A stretch of DNA of 64,000 nt from Chalara sp. BL73 (lineage: Eukaryota; Ascomycota; Leotiomycetes; Helotiales): positions 248,001 to 312,000 of the forward strand of contig CAKJVC010000058.1 of the NCBI GenBank assembly GCA_918026815.1. Direction: 5' to 3'. A program made the translations under genes and the position numbers. Below the pieces are notes generated by a model, which was not told the DNA's origin, did no database searches, and worked only from the letters and a program-made list of their open reading frames with translations. The stretch's first letter is position 1, and every line of letters starts with the position of its first letter. Shown here in pieces: positions 11,315-23,521 of the stretch.

Positions 11315-11764
11315 TGCTTCTATGTGATTGGGCAGAAAAGATGGATGATGGTTTTTTTCAGTGAGCGTATATATAATCGCCTAAACTTCAAAATGCTGAA
11401 GCTGGGCGGTCCAATTGTGCAGTTATCCCAACATCTTTATAATTCTACGCTTGGCAGATGGTGATAATCAGCTCAGACAACACCACCACCACAATATCTG
11501 CTCCCCGGTGGAGAATCTACTCCCTATTGCCATTCTTGCGGAAGGATCATTAGTTTGCTCTCCTCACTTGCCTTGGTTGTTACCGCTTATTGATATTTGA
11601 AGGTACTCGCAAGTCTCACGCAGGCCCAAATACAACAGCAACTCCAGTCAAATGCTACTCGTCAAAATGCAGGAACAAGAAACCGGGCAAGATCGACCAA
11701 GAAATCGGAAGCATATTTGTCTCTCTTCTCAACGGGACTCAGGAGTCATTATTAATGAGTACTA
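11315..11764. other. Intergenic
   Basis: Flank of the pseudogene and region upstream of the doubtful ORF at 11765. Short frames on the plus strand lack start and splice support. Confidence 0.4.
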
Positions 11765-12310
11765 ATGGAGCATCCAAAGGTGAAAGGTGATCCTCGCATT
11801 CTTGTTCCTTGCACCGCAGCGGAGACTGCGATGTTTGGAGATCGACATGATCCCGAGAAAGTGTTTGGGAGGAAGAAAGATAGAGCTCGCCGTGGAGTCC
11901 CTGATGAGGCAGAGTGGAAGAGCGTCGATATGGTAAATCGGTCAGACCCAGAACCACTTCCCGATATTGAGTTGGTGGATGGAGACATGTTAGTGCGGAC
12001 GTCAATTAGAAGTGGAACGAGGATCCGGCTCCCTCAGGATGTCTCTGAAGTTACAGGAGGAGTTGGTGGAGAGAAAGGACGTGCTGAGAGAATTGAAGAG
12101 ACTGAAGAGATGCTGCGGAAGAGAAGAGAAGGCCAACAGGGAGCGAATGAGAGGGAAATGGTTAGATGTGCTGCACGGAGAGGCATGGTATTTGGTTTTG
12201 TCATTGAAACGGCTAATGGGGACAAGCCTGAGAAGAGAAGGAAGTATGAGGCTGGGCTATCCGAAAGGAGACTGATCTATCAGATGGAGGGATTAAAACG
12301 TGGTTTCTGA
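11765..12310 (+). CDS. Doubtful ORF of 181 residues, possibly a decayed gene
   Basis: ATG-initiated frame encoding a charged protein (rich in Arg, Glu, Gly) with no recognised domain. A second plus-strand frame over 12012-12275 also reads as a plausible helical, Lys/Glu-rich segment. The two could be halves of one gene broken by a frameshift, or spliced exons I cannot resolve. No signal peptide or membrane segment is seen. It lies between a pseudogene and an F-box gene, in a patch that looks poorly conserved. Confidence 0.3.
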   Translation: MEHPKVKGDPRILVPCTAAETAMFGDRHDPEKVFGRKKDRARRGVPDEAEWKSVDMVNRSDPEPLPDIELVDGDMLVRTSIRSGTRIRLPQDVSEVTGGVGGEKGRAERIEETEEMLRKRREGQQGANEREMVRCAARRGMVFGFVIETANGDKPEKRRKYEAGLSERRLIYQMEGLKRGF

Positions 12311-12726
12311 GTCCAAATATACGCAGCTAATTCATGTGAAGCATCAGCCATTATTCCAGCACTTTGGGACACCTAACATCCATATGCCCCGCTCTTGCGG
12401 TTGCGGGGTTCGCTTATTACCCCATCATGCCTATTTTTGGTGTTGTAAAGGTGTTTGTCATACAGCTAGTTAAGTTAAATATACAACCAAATTATGTAAG
12501 CGGCTATCTAAGGATGATGGGTAAGCATTCTTTGAACGTTTCTTTCTTTTCAAGTAGTGAAAGAATCAACTAGATCAAAAATCACTCAAATCACGTGGTT
12601 CGCTCCAAACCCTTAGCGTCGTTCCATAGTGGCGAGACTCAGCTGTTGTCGCACCAAAACATAAAATACTTAAACCGTTTGCAATTGCTCTCTCTCATTT
12701 AACCATCGGGACACATCTGTATCTGC
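12311..12726. other. Promoter region of the F-box gene
   Basis: No gene seen. Includes an AT-rich tract, with CT-rich sequence close to the ATG at 12727. Confidence 0.45.
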
Positions 12727-14014
12727 ATGGGCGAAGCAGCACAGATGAGTATCGCAGCTGCCAGTCCAGCACTGGGCAGCATACCAGAGAATATCCTCTT
12801 GCAAATCATTGAATACCTGGGCCAGCGCGACATTTATCATCTATGCCTAGTCAACCGGGGCATCAATACCGTTGCCGATCCTGTGCTATACAAATCCATA
12901 TCCTTCGCCCAGCCTAAACATCACGTGGCTTTTTCTGCATCACTCATTGCTCGACCACGACGAGGCTCCCTGATTCAAAATGTTAGGCTCGAGTACCCCA
13001 GCGAGGAGCTAGAGGAGGTCTTGCATCTTACGGACCATTCATCAAGGATTGACAACTTCTCGCATGCCTTGGCTGCTATGTCAAATCTGGAAAGCTTGAT
13101 TCTCTCAGTCCCTGAGAAGCTGTGCCATGGTATTGGGATACTTCTCAATGATCCGTTTGCTTTGGCTTGTTTGAAAGCATGTAAGTATCCTTCAATTCCG
13201 ATATCATAATATTTCATGCTGAAGGCAATTAGGCACATTATTTTATCAGTGCGAAGACGATGGCTACTGGGATCTCCAGGAAAATATTCATATCTTTAGC
13301 CATCCAGCGCTGGAAAGTTTAACCATTCGAAGAGCAAAGCTCGACCAACGCGGATTCGAAAGTCTTGAACTTCCCTCCGAGACACCGCTCAGAGAACTTC
13401 ATTTGATAGAGTGCGATATCAACGATGATGGTTTGACCGAGCTACTTCTATTTCCTGAAGCTCTCAAAGAGATTTCCATGACGCAGCTCGAAGATCCATC
13501 GCCACCGCTCGAGGAAACTCCGGAAGATCTTAATGATTTCATTTTTGCTTTCCAGTCTGCCATGCACTCTCTAGAGACAATATCTATAGATTTCCCAACC
13601 ATCAAAGCGAAAGATCCGCTCAAGCTTAGAGAATTCGAGGCCGTCACATCCCTCGAGCTGCGTGACTACCAACTGTTTGGTACCTCTGGACTTTCATCTG
13701 TAGCCTTTCCACCGAATCTGGAGACCCTGACTTTCCTCAACGATGTTGGCGTGGATGAAGATTTGACTGAGCTTTTATGCTATACAATCGAGAAGAAAGA
13801 TATTTTCGCAAGGAATCTGAAGCAGTTAGTGGTACCAGAGGGGAAGAAACCTCTTCCAAAAAGGTTGGTGGAGGCGTGTACCGCACCCCTTGTTCTCTGT
13901 ACCACTGCTGCGGAGCTAGAAGACGAAGGCCAGGAGGAGGAAGAGCTAGAAGAGGATGAGACCGATGGTTATGAGACAGAAGATAATGATGCAACAGAAG
14001 ATGATGGTGACTGA
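12727..14014 (+). CDS. F-box protein with acidic C-terminus
   Basis: Two exons, 12727-13180 and 13233-14014, joined by a 52-base intron (GTAAGT…TTAG), give 411 residues. Residues about 16-60 form an F-box (SIPENILLQIIEYLGQRDIY, then a conserved LCLVNRG turn and the VLYKSI end), the module that binds Skp1 in SCF ubiquitin ligases. The rest has irregular leucine-rich spacing (…LESLILSVP…, …LRELHLIECDIND…), as in F-box/LRR-like substrate receptors. The last 35 residues are almost all Asp/Glu. Fungal genomes carry many such fast-evolving F-box genes, and the target cannot be predicted. No repeats or membrane segments are present. It would act in the cytoplasm or nucleus. Confidence 0.8.
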
Positions 14015-14694
14015 CGATTGTCGGTCAATCAGGTGCGATATAAACATAGAACGTAAAAACTGCTTTGATCCTGCAAATACACCATAGACGATAAATACTA
14101 CTCAGATGGCGGATAACATTAAGAATGCGGCGGGACAACCATAGAAGGATCTCAGAGATTCAATAGATTGCGAGACTGGTTACAGAGGATAGACTTGAAG
14201 ATCATAGAAGAGATACCGCCAACACGACAGCGATAGAGCAACATGGGCATCCTGAATCAAGGAGACAGCGAATATACAAGAAGAAGGCCATAGAAAATTG
14301 AATAGAACGCAATGGATTTTTCACCGTAGACTATCCTTCCAGAAGTGCATTTCTAGACGTATGTGAAGGCAGATTCAATGCACAAGCCCTCGAAAAGCAT
14401 CTTAGAGGCACCGACATATTAAGGTTGTTCTAAGTGTGACGAGCTCCATGACACCGCTAAATTACTTGTACGAACCATCATACGCACATGGCGTATATAC
14501 ATTGGCATACTCTCGTGCCGCCGAGAAACCATGTTCAGGAACCGCACGCTCCATAACTCCCAATCACCTGGCATTTTTTAAACATCCTTTCTAACCCGCT
14601 GTTCAGAGGTTATAACGCAGCCACGCCGAAATACGACCGATCTTCTACGACCAAAACATTACCCCCTACTCACACCATGCTCCTGGTCGGGCAC
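14015..14694. other. Intergenic between convergent genes
   Basis: 3' flanks of the F-box gene (plus) and the unrecognised minus-strand gene. No coding signal seen. Confidence 0.5.
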
Positions 14695-16572
14695 TTAGTC
14701 GCCATCCAAATCGAAAGGTTCGTGTGCAGTACCGCTTCCAGTAAGCTTCTTCGCCGCTGGAACGGCTTTCGACAAAGAACCTCCCTCTTTTCCCTCTTGA
14801 CCAACTGACTGTCCACCATTTCCTTTCAATATTTCTGGGCTTAGCTGGAAGTCCATAAAACTCTTGTCCGTAGCGTGGCATGCTGTCATGCCCTGTGCCG
14901 TGGGCACCGTAGGCCTAATCGAGACTGTGACACTATTGCGTTGGCTGGAAGGCATGGTAGTCATGGTTCTGCGTCGTTGTGGTACGTAGGCCGTCTTATA
15001 TCTGAAAGACTTGGTCCTCAGATTCTCGCACGGCAATATAATATTACGATTTGGAGCCGGCTTTTGTTGAAGATAGAATTGGCGGTGGTTCTGCCTACGT
15101 TTGGTAGTGGGTCCCAGGGAGGAAATTTGTCCAGAAGCGAGTCGCATTTCCTTGGTCTTAGTTGGAGTTGCTGTCTTGTTGATCATGCTTGCTCCATACC
15201 GACGATCCCAATCCCGCTTGATCGTGCTACCGAATTCGTGGTCACATTTGCGTTGTGGTGCAAAAGCTGATTCCTGCTTTACGTATCCAGCTTCAGCATT
15301 AGTTCCCTCATGGCCGTCAATCGTATTGAGTCCACATTGAAGATGGTCATGATATCCAGATGGGACTCCGGTATGTTGAACAGGAAAGTTTCGCTTGTTG
15401 CTCTTCTCCTTGGAGCTATACTGTTCATACGTTACAGGAAGATAGGCATTGGGCTCTTCTTTGATAATGACATAAGTACCCTTATGATAGTTATTGCTAA
15501 TCGTGGCACTAAGGTTAGTATCGAAGCGCGTCTCCATGCACCGGGTAGTAGTATCATGATCCTCTTGTTTGTGCCCTTGTCCAAAGCGGAAGTCACCGCA
15601 ATCAACGTCTCCAAGGTCATGTGCTTTGAAGCCATCACCCAGAAAGTCGGCTTCTTCAAGAGCTCCAGGGCCATGATCCTCATCTTCCAAAGCACCTTGT
15701 ATATAATTGTTTGCAGTCCATCTTACGGTATTACCGATTTTGTCGATATATCGTCCTCCCCCATTGCGTCCGCCGCCTATGTAGCGAGGATATGTGATCG
15801 GCTTCACGAAAGATTTCGGTTTGCCTCTAGAAGACAAGTCTCTTCTATTTTTTTCTGGAGCGTATTCCTGGTACAAGTTAGTTGCACAAATTGGACCATG
15901 GTTAGAGGGGCAAGAAGGAAGGCTCTGTGAGGTCAGATCATACATACAGCCGAAGATGGAGGAGGGTCCGGCGGTGCTACTCCCCTCTTCTCAGCTAATC
16001 GGACATCATCGTCGTACTGAGAAATAGTTAGTTTGTCTTGAGCAGGCAACATCGTGATATAATGGGGCTTCCTTTTCTCTCATCGCTTGCACGGTAGAGA
16101 TACATCATATCTCTCTTCCCATTGTTATAAAACTGAAAGCACTACGGCCTGTAGTTGGCTGGCACCTGCTTCCGAAGTTTTTCGTCCAGACACCGGTTTT
16201 CAGTAATTCCTCAAAGCGTTCTGGCGTTAGTACTTCTTCACCCGGTTACCTAATATTTAACCCGTCGACATAGGTATTAACTAGAGTATGCGATCAGTGG
16301 TAATTCATCCCAGTAGAATGAGTTCAGAGCACGGGAGGAAAAGCTCAACCAAATGTCAAAAATAGGAGAGTGATAAACATGGAATGCTCTACGGCCTGTT
16401 ACAAAGTTGTGGTGGACTTACAACGATAACGTCTAGCATACAGACCTCTTTCTTTTCTTGTGAGATACTTGCCGTTAGGGAGGTAAGCCAACTCAATGTA
16501 GTTGAACGGTCGGCATGGGAGTTTGTCCTTATCAAGTGTAAATATTAGCGGAGGTTTGAGCTGGTCAGCCAT
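14695..16572 (-). CDS. Unrecognised multi-exon gene, basic and disordered C-terminal half
   Basis: The last exon is 15867-14695 (390 codons). An 80-base intron (GTATGT donor at 15947, CTAAC branch, acceptor at 15868) links it to an exon ending at 15948 that encodes a segment rich in Asp, then Pro (…RLAEKRGVAPPDPPP…). Upstream, an ATG at 16572 opens a well-formed exon to 16422 (MADQLKPPLIF…YLTRKERGLYARRYR) ending at a GTAAGT donor. A further coding segment near 16239-16165 (LTPERFEELLKTGVW) probably lies between. The internal junctions are not settled. The C-terminal half is rich in Arg, Thr, Gln and Gly with no folded-domain pattern. No family is recognised. The product could be nuclear given its basic character; that is only inference. 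A 206-residue antisense frame at 15310-15930 is treated as a shadow. Confidence 0.6.
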
Positions 16573-17893
16573 ATTAAAAAGCTTATATTTAAATATTCCT
16601 TCGCGCTAGGTATTAGCGCTTCTTGAAGGCAAAATGCTTGTATAATGTCGAGGTTTAGAGAATACTAGTTGTTTTACAATTCAACATGCGCTTTAATATC
16701 CCTAGAACGCGGTCACCGCAAGTAGGAATGATGATTCATGGCCTAATATGAAAGCCTAAATATCTTAGAATCAAACAGCGAGGTGACTACTTCAGCCTCG
16801 ACATCGCTGCAGTGTACTTTCGAGAATGGCCATGAATATAGAACTCCCTCTCCTACCACTATATACCTGAGCCTGCCTCTTCCCAGAATCGAATGTTGAT
16901 TCAAACACGAGAACAGTGAGGCATACCTAAGAATAGGTATCTCAAATAAATAAGCAAAACATTATTCACAATCAACACAGCGCATGGGTACAACCATTGC
17001 CAACTTCATCTGTGAATGGCAATATCAACCCAAGTAACAATCACTTCGGACTCGGTAAAGTTTTTGAAGTAAAATTTAAACCACACTAAAGAAGATATTG
17101 AATAATTCGGATAATACAATTCCTAATATAACAGAAGGGATGAAAAGTATACCAAAAATCTCCATGACCTCGAAGACTGATACATTGTAGCAGCAGTTTC
17201 ATAGACTTTGGTAGAATTATTGATGCCGATCTTCGGCTGTGAAGTGTACACTGCTCAGTGGTTGGCCAATTTTGAGGTCTTGCGATTTTGCAAGTAGCGC
17301 AGCTTAGCTAATCTGCAGCAAGATCATTGAATAGAAGTTGGTGGGGGTAGACAAGTCTAATGCTATTGACTTTATCTCATATCATAGCTTGATACAAGAT
17401 ATGGTATATGAAACATAATACAGATTTCCGTAAAGAAAAAAGAATGAACAAGTTAGGATGATGTGTGTTCTTCTGCTTTGGCCTTACCTACGAAGGAACG
17501 ATATTTTTCATAGATACGCTTTGGCATCAACCTCGATCTGTATGCTCAAGGTGAAAGGTCCTTGCCAGACTCCAATAAATATGTAGGTTGTATTCTGTGA
17601 TAGTACTCGCCTATAAAAGGCAAGCACTGTACATAGACGTGGAGTGTAAGTAGAGATGCGCCAAGGGCGTCCCGGTGCATTGCCATTGAGGACCTTCCAG
17701 ACAAGCTGTTGGATATTTGTTGATGGTATGATCATCAAAATGTTTCGTCTTAATTCAGTGATTCTGGCTGTACGGAGATGGTGTTAACTGACCGACAATG
17801 GCCGGATAGATTACTGTCAGTTTACAATGCACTTCAATTTTGGAATCTTCAAGGCGAGTCATACCATTGTCTGCTGCATTCTATGGTTATGCC
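16573..17893. other. Intergenic
   Basis: AT-rich; promoter of the minus-strand gene on its left and 3' flank of the geranylgeranyltransferase gene on its right. A 76-residue minus-strand frame at 17508-17738 has no support. Confidence 0.45.
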
Positions 17894-19211
17894 TCAATGG
17901 TCGTTCTTGCCCAGATCATCCCATCTTCCATTATGAAGAGGATCTAGTTTCCTCAGCTCCGAAAGCCAGGACACAAAATCCTGCTTCTCATCTTCGCTGG
18001 GTTCGCGTTCTTCGATTTGACATATCGCCATTGTGTATTCCAGCAATGCATTATAAATCCATTTGCAATCTTCAGCACCATCCAGCATCTCCTTTAAACT
18101 ATCAAGTTGGTCTGATATATATTGAATTCGGTCATTTTGGGTAAAGCTGGGAGTAATTATTGCATGTCCAAGCGGCTCGATTAAGGTGGACATTAGGAAT
18201 TGGTGATAGAACCAAACAGATTGCGCATATGGATACGCATCTGTATATATAGCTTCCGTAATGAGCTCGAACTCTAATAATGTGTCAGTGGGCAGATGTA
18301 CTGTAAAAAAAAAAAAAGATATCATACCGTCATCCAAAAACTTCCGCCTAGTGGCATTATCGGCATTGCGCTCGCTTAATATTCGTGGAATCAATTTACT
18401 ACGATTATGCCAGGCGGAGAAATTTGACAAATTTGCCTTTATCATTTTGGTTGTGTACTCAAATTCCGACTCTGCCATGCTAGCGCCGTTTAGATCGGAG
18501 CTCTCCAATTCCGATATCACTATTCTCCTGTATCCCCATCCATGAAAGTTCCGGCTGTCTCTGGTCAACATCTTGCCCACGAGAGTAAGCTCACGACTCC
18601 ATAGCTCTCTTGCTATTTGTGGTTCTAGCCTGGCCTTGCCTTCCTTCAACAACCAGAGCCTGTAGTTCCAGATCCAATAGCACTTGGGATATTGTATCAT
18701 CAATGGAAAGATAAAGTCCAGATCGGCCTTAATTAGTTCAAGAATTGTACCATTCTTCCCAGGACTCGGGAGGGAGGGGTTGGGCTGGGTCGCCTTCGAA
18801 TCCGTAGGAGAGTTGGTAGTAGAGGAGGAAAAAGCGTCGGAAGAGACTGTGGTAGTGACGGTCTGAGAAGTATTCTGTGACTCCGTCGAGGGCGATGATA
18901 AAACCGAGGGTTTGGAGAATAATCCATAGATTAGCAAACGCCTGCGGACGTTCCATATGGTATAGTATTCGGGATTTTTCGCCAGAAGCTTCGAGGTAAG
19001 TTCGAGGACCTCGAGGGTGTATTGGCGCTCAGCAATCTAGTGAATTTAGCAGTGATTAATTTTCATTTATATCAATTCCTACCTTTACTTCTATCAAGTC
19101 CACAAGTGCCTTATACTCATCTATTTGCTTTTGTTCCTTTAATCGCGTTTGTTCTGTTTTGAGCTCGGTCGTGGCAGGACGTGGCACATTGTGCTGTGTC
19201 TTGATCAGCAT
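17894..19211 (-). CDS. BET4: Rab geranylgeranyltransferase alpha subunit
   Basis: Three exons (19211-19083, 19036-18328, 18273-17894) give 405 residues; both introns (46 and 54 bases) have good signals and phases. The alpha subunit pairs with the Bet2 beta subunit and, with the Rab escort protein, attaches geranylgeranyl groups to Rab GTPases in membrane traffic. The N-terminus (VPRPATTELKTEQTRLKEQK) matches the family start. Prenyltransferase alpha (PFTA) repeats follow, with their Trp-Asn-Tyr-Arg type signatures: EYYTIWNVRRR, KCYWIWNYRLWLL, NFHGWGYRR, NFSAWHNRSKL and SVWFYHQFL. A Ser/Thr-rich insert of about 40 residues separates the first two repeats. Length is normal for fungi. The start is divergent from the Ama1-like gene. 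Confidence 0.92.
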
Positions 19212-20216
19212 AGATTCCCTCAATGGAGAGGCAGGCTGAATTCATACACTTGCCATACTCAAGATTATATCAATCTTACTAGAGAAGGAGTAACGAGTTC
19301 GCCCACCGAGAGTGATCAAAAACTGTCCGCAGCATGAACGTAGCCTGATTTGGGGAGGCTGACGTTGAGCCTCATGAGTCAAGACGGCAAGAGGGAGTGC
19401 CGGAGGTTGAGTCATGTGTATATGACTAAGCACAACATTATTATCCTCAACATCAACGATCATCTAATGACATAGGGAGAAATTACTGCAAGATCTTTGA
19501 TTAATTCGACCTACGCTCATCTTAATTGCTCTGGTTGGCGCTCTTGAGTAATGACTCGATGTTGAGCGAACTCTCTCTGCAGTCACTGCTCATCCGAATA
19601 ATCAGCAGGTCTGCAAGTGTTTGATGCAGCGCCTTTTTGTTTCAACATTAGCATAATCCGTACACTCAAAGAATTTTAAAAACGATTTCTAGCCGCTATG
19701 TTGAGATGGATTATATCTATTGAATTGGGAGCAAAGTCCACCCATCTTCTTTTCTTTGAGTGAAATCACTGTTGGTCTAACCCTGGAGGCGGACAATATC
19801 TAAAGGGCAGTGGCGAGTTCAGTCGCTTCCTTCCCTCAGAGCAATATTCCGCACTGCATTCTGCGCGATCAGCTATGTCTCTTAAATGTCTTCTCTTTTC
19901 TTCCTTTTCTTCCCTCATTGTTGCAAGACATGAACGATTATTAACACTCATAATATTACTAACGCACGAGGACATATAGTATACGCAGCATTAGTGTGCA
20001 GCAGACTACTCTCTCACAACGGGAGTTTCCTCAGAAGTTTACATTCTTTACAGGAGCGTATTCCAATTCCGCTGAGCAGTCCCTGACCACAGATGTTGAC
20101 GCGTCATCGATCTCGGCCCTCACTTTCATATCAATCGTGCATTTATATCTGGCTGGAGGAGTAACGCTGAACTCGTAAACCCTCATCTCGATCAACCTTG
20201 TGCTTCCGATATCGAT
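19212..20216. other. Divergent promoter region
   Basis: About 1 kb between divergently transcribed genes (BET4 minus, Ama1-like plus). No gene seen; scattered short frames only. Confidence 0.5.
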
Positions 20217-23176
20217 ATGTCGACTTTGCCATCGGACTCTCTTCTCCAAAAGTTCGATAATTGGCGCCTAGGCTCAAGTCGTCCGACTTCGACTGATTCT
20301 GGTTACGTATCGGAATTTCCAAGCTTATACAGAAAGAAAACTGCTAGAATTAATAATTGCGATGTTTACGGCCATGATTCTTTGCTATATTTTGATTGCC
20401 AAAGACGAGAGGACGGGTGCAAATGGCTTCGGACATTAAAATGCCAGCTAGACGGCACTTTGGATGATTCGAGTCCAATATCAGGTATACTTATTCAATC
20501 ATCTCGTCCTTCATTGCATGCTCGCTTGGCATGAAGCTATGAGTGCTGACCTGAATCCTTTACAGGAGCGAGGACTTTGCCGAGAATAAGAAGGCGAAAC
20601 ACGACGGCCAGCGCATGGCGAAGGCCGTCTTTAAAGACGTTGGAATCGAATTTGGGATTAGAGGTCCCGATGGGATCGTCCAAACTTCCAGATAGATTCC
20701 TTCCAACCCGGAAGCCGATGCATGAATCATCGTCAAGCTTTCACGCCAACAAAGATCCGCAGACTCTATCCATTGAGGAGAGACTTCTTCGCAATCCTAG
20801 TGTCAGCCTAGATGCTTTTGACCCGCAACGTAAAGCGTCTTTTCCTTCACCAAAGAGGAGTCAGCCACAATTTCGACGTTCAAACCGACAAAGTGGTGGC
20901 GAAGGAGGTATGTCTAATGACTACTCATAAATCTGCATTTGCTGTCTAAATACGCTTTAGGTGCTAGTGTGCTTTCCTTTCAACGTGTGCCTAGTGGTCC
21001 AAATGGTGAAAGACAGGTGAGTGTGGGTACAGTATGGGCTGTTGGTGGCTTAGCCCCAGTAGTTTCTGGTGTCCCAAATGGTCGCGGTGGAGTGTTAGGT
21101 AGCGGAACCAATGCACGATTGTATACCTCGTCATTTGCCAACCCGCCGCCCATATCGAAGGCAGAATTTGATACAGATAGGCATGAGGGAAGGCTGGCCC
21201 AAGCCCTCAACTTGGACCGTGTGTCCCGAGTTTTTGAATTCCGAGACTGTTATTCTCTATCAGAAAGTATTCGAACGTCGAGCAAGGACAATCTGGACAC
21301 CGATTCTCGAACATTTTGGAATGGGACTAAGTGGATAACTGGTCGACCAGAAACGAGTAAGTAAGGTACATAATCTTTCGTATTGTCGTGCTTTTCTCGA
21401 TCTGCAAAATTGGCCTCCTTTGATCTGTGAATTATGCAGTGGCAAATCAAATTTTACTGAAAGATAATATGTGCGATATCTCCAGCATCGGCGAAAGCCG
21501 ATCATAGACTTCAGCATTTGATTGTTCTGGCCTTTTGGTAAATGATTTCTAATCTTGCATAGAAGCTCCTTCGTCACCTCCTGAAGTCCGAACTCTGCCA
21601 TTTGCGCCGTTTAAGGTCCTAGATGCACCAGGTCTCCGGGACGATTTCTATTGCTCGGTCCTTGCATATTCGCCCACTTGTCATACTTTAGCTGTTGGCT
21701 TAGGCTCATTGTTGTATGGATGGTCTGAGTTACAAGGAGTAAGACTCTTGGCACATGGAGACAAGCAAGGCCCCCAGTACGTTTGCTCCCTCTTGTATAG
21801 TTCTAGGTATTCTGGGGTTTGCTACATTTGCCGTTCCTATCTATCTCCTCTGTAAATCCTTTGCGAGTTTCATCATCTAACGACTCTACAGTCTAACTTC
21901 CCTTGCCTTCTCATCTCCCCAAGGCTGCAAGTCTATTCTTGCATTTGGCAGATCTGATGGCTCCGTCTCCCTCATGTCTCTATACGAAGGGTTATCTCCA
22001 CGTTTTCATCTCCAACAGCCCTGCCCAGTAGCGTGTATAACATGGCGGCCTGTTGTGGAAGCTCGCAAGTCCCGAAACCCAAATATGAGGGGCATGCTCG
22101 TTAAAACAGAAGACCTTCTTGTTGGAGATGAAGTGGGAAATATCTACTACTATGCTGTAGAATGGCCGGAGGCTTGGGAAGTAGCTCGGGATCATTGGTC
22201 AGGAGTAAGTGGGCCTCATATATTGCGAATGTCTAAGGATGCATCATGAATGTGTTCTTAAGCCGTCAAGAGTCTGACCATATAATTTTTCTTATACTAA
22301 GTCTTAACAGTCTACGACACTACTCCTCCGGATATGCGTTCACACACAGCAAATTTGTGGACTGTCATTCTCCAAAGACGGGAGCACTTTTGCTACTGGA
22401 GGCAATGATAACCTGTGTTATTTGTTTGACACCAACACTGTGCTGGACGGCATCAGTTGCGTCTCAGGTAGTGAGGAAGAAGCCGTCCTGGGCCCAGATG
22501 GTATAAGGCGTATTCGGGCCCTTACAGGGGATAGTCGGATAAAGGAAATCACACCTGGGGCTGAGATGAGAAAATGGGTCCATGGCGCGGCTGTATGTTT
22601 TTTTTGCATATGCCCTCCAAAAGTTACTAAGTCTCCTAGGTCAAAGCCATCGCGTTCTGCCCATGGCGAGACGGCCTAATCGCGACTGGAGGGGGAAGTA
22701 ACGATAAGTGCATTCATTTCTACCATACCTCATCTGGCGCTTGTCTTGCCACGATCAGTGTGGCTGCCCAAGTCACCTCATTGATATGGTCTACCACAAG
22801 ACGTGAAATTTGTGCTACCTTCGGATTTGCACAGCCAGATCACCCATATCGAATTGCAATTTTCTCATGGCCAGATTGCAAGCAGGTTGCTGCAATAGCA
22901 TGGGAGGGAGAGCACCGGGCACTATATGCCATCCCATATCCTGGCGGTCCGAATGAAAGCAAAACAAGCAAAGAGGGTGGTAGATGCTTAAGCCGCACAT
23001 CCCAAGAAGGCTGCATTGTCGTTGCTTCCAGTGACGAGAGTGTGAAGTTCCACGAAGTTTGGTCCGGAAGTCAGAAGTCGGTCCTGGCCAGCTCTGGCGG
23101 TCCAGGACTTCTTGGTGGTAGCGACATTCTTGAGGGCCTGGAAGGAATCGATAAGGAAGGTGACGTTATTCATTAG
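20217..23176 (+). CDS. Ama1/Cdc20-type APC/C activator, WD40 protein
   Basis: Seven exons (20217-20484, 20566-20907, 20961-21356, 21563-21776, 21892-22204, 22311-22592, 22640-23176) give 783 residues with all phases consistent. Cdc20/Cdh1/Ama1 proteins recruit substrates to the anaphase-promoting complex. The diagnostic C-box is present at residues 132-138 (DRFLPTR), after a Ser/Arg-rich N-terminus. From about residue 330 the chain folds into WD40 repeats, for example LAVGLGSLLYGW, ILAFGRSDGSVSLMS, GGNDNLCYLFD and GLIATGGGSNDKCIHFY. Long, divergent repeats and the overall size fit the meiosis-specific Ama1 branch better than mitotic Cdc20 or Cdh1. Family members usually end in Ile-Arg; this one ends Val-Ile-His, with CAT as last codon where CGT would give Arg. 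Assignment to Ama1 rather than another paralogue is probable, not certain. Confidence 0.82.
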
Positions 23177-23521
23177 CGCATCTGGCCCGAATGAGTTGAG
23201 ATAAACGAAAGTAAGAAACGAAGAGCTTGTTATCGTATTACAGACTCATATGGCTCTACTGGGTCGCCAGTATAGGGAGGAATGGCGGAGATCCTTGGTA
23301 CTAGGCTTACTCAGGATATAGATTGATTAATAATGGTATTGCGAAATAGAACTATGCATGACCCATTCCTAACCTAACCTAAGTCTAAGCTGCGTCTGAA
23401 TGAAATTTTTCAGAGAGCTCTCAGTAAGCGGAAGGAGGTAGAATATAACAAGGCTGATTGGTGACTAAGTAAAAGTTGTATCAAATTTCCCAATTGCAAC
23501 AGCAACTCTACCCTTAGAAGT
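23177..23521. other. Intergenic between convergent genes
   Basis: 345 bases between the ends of the APC/C activator (plus) and the HD-domain gene (minus). No gene seen. Confidence 0.55.

Noticed and set aside
15310..15930. 206-residue plus-strand ORF opposite the unrecognised minus gene
   Set aside because: The minus strand has matching splice sites and coherent exons upstream. The plus frame has none.
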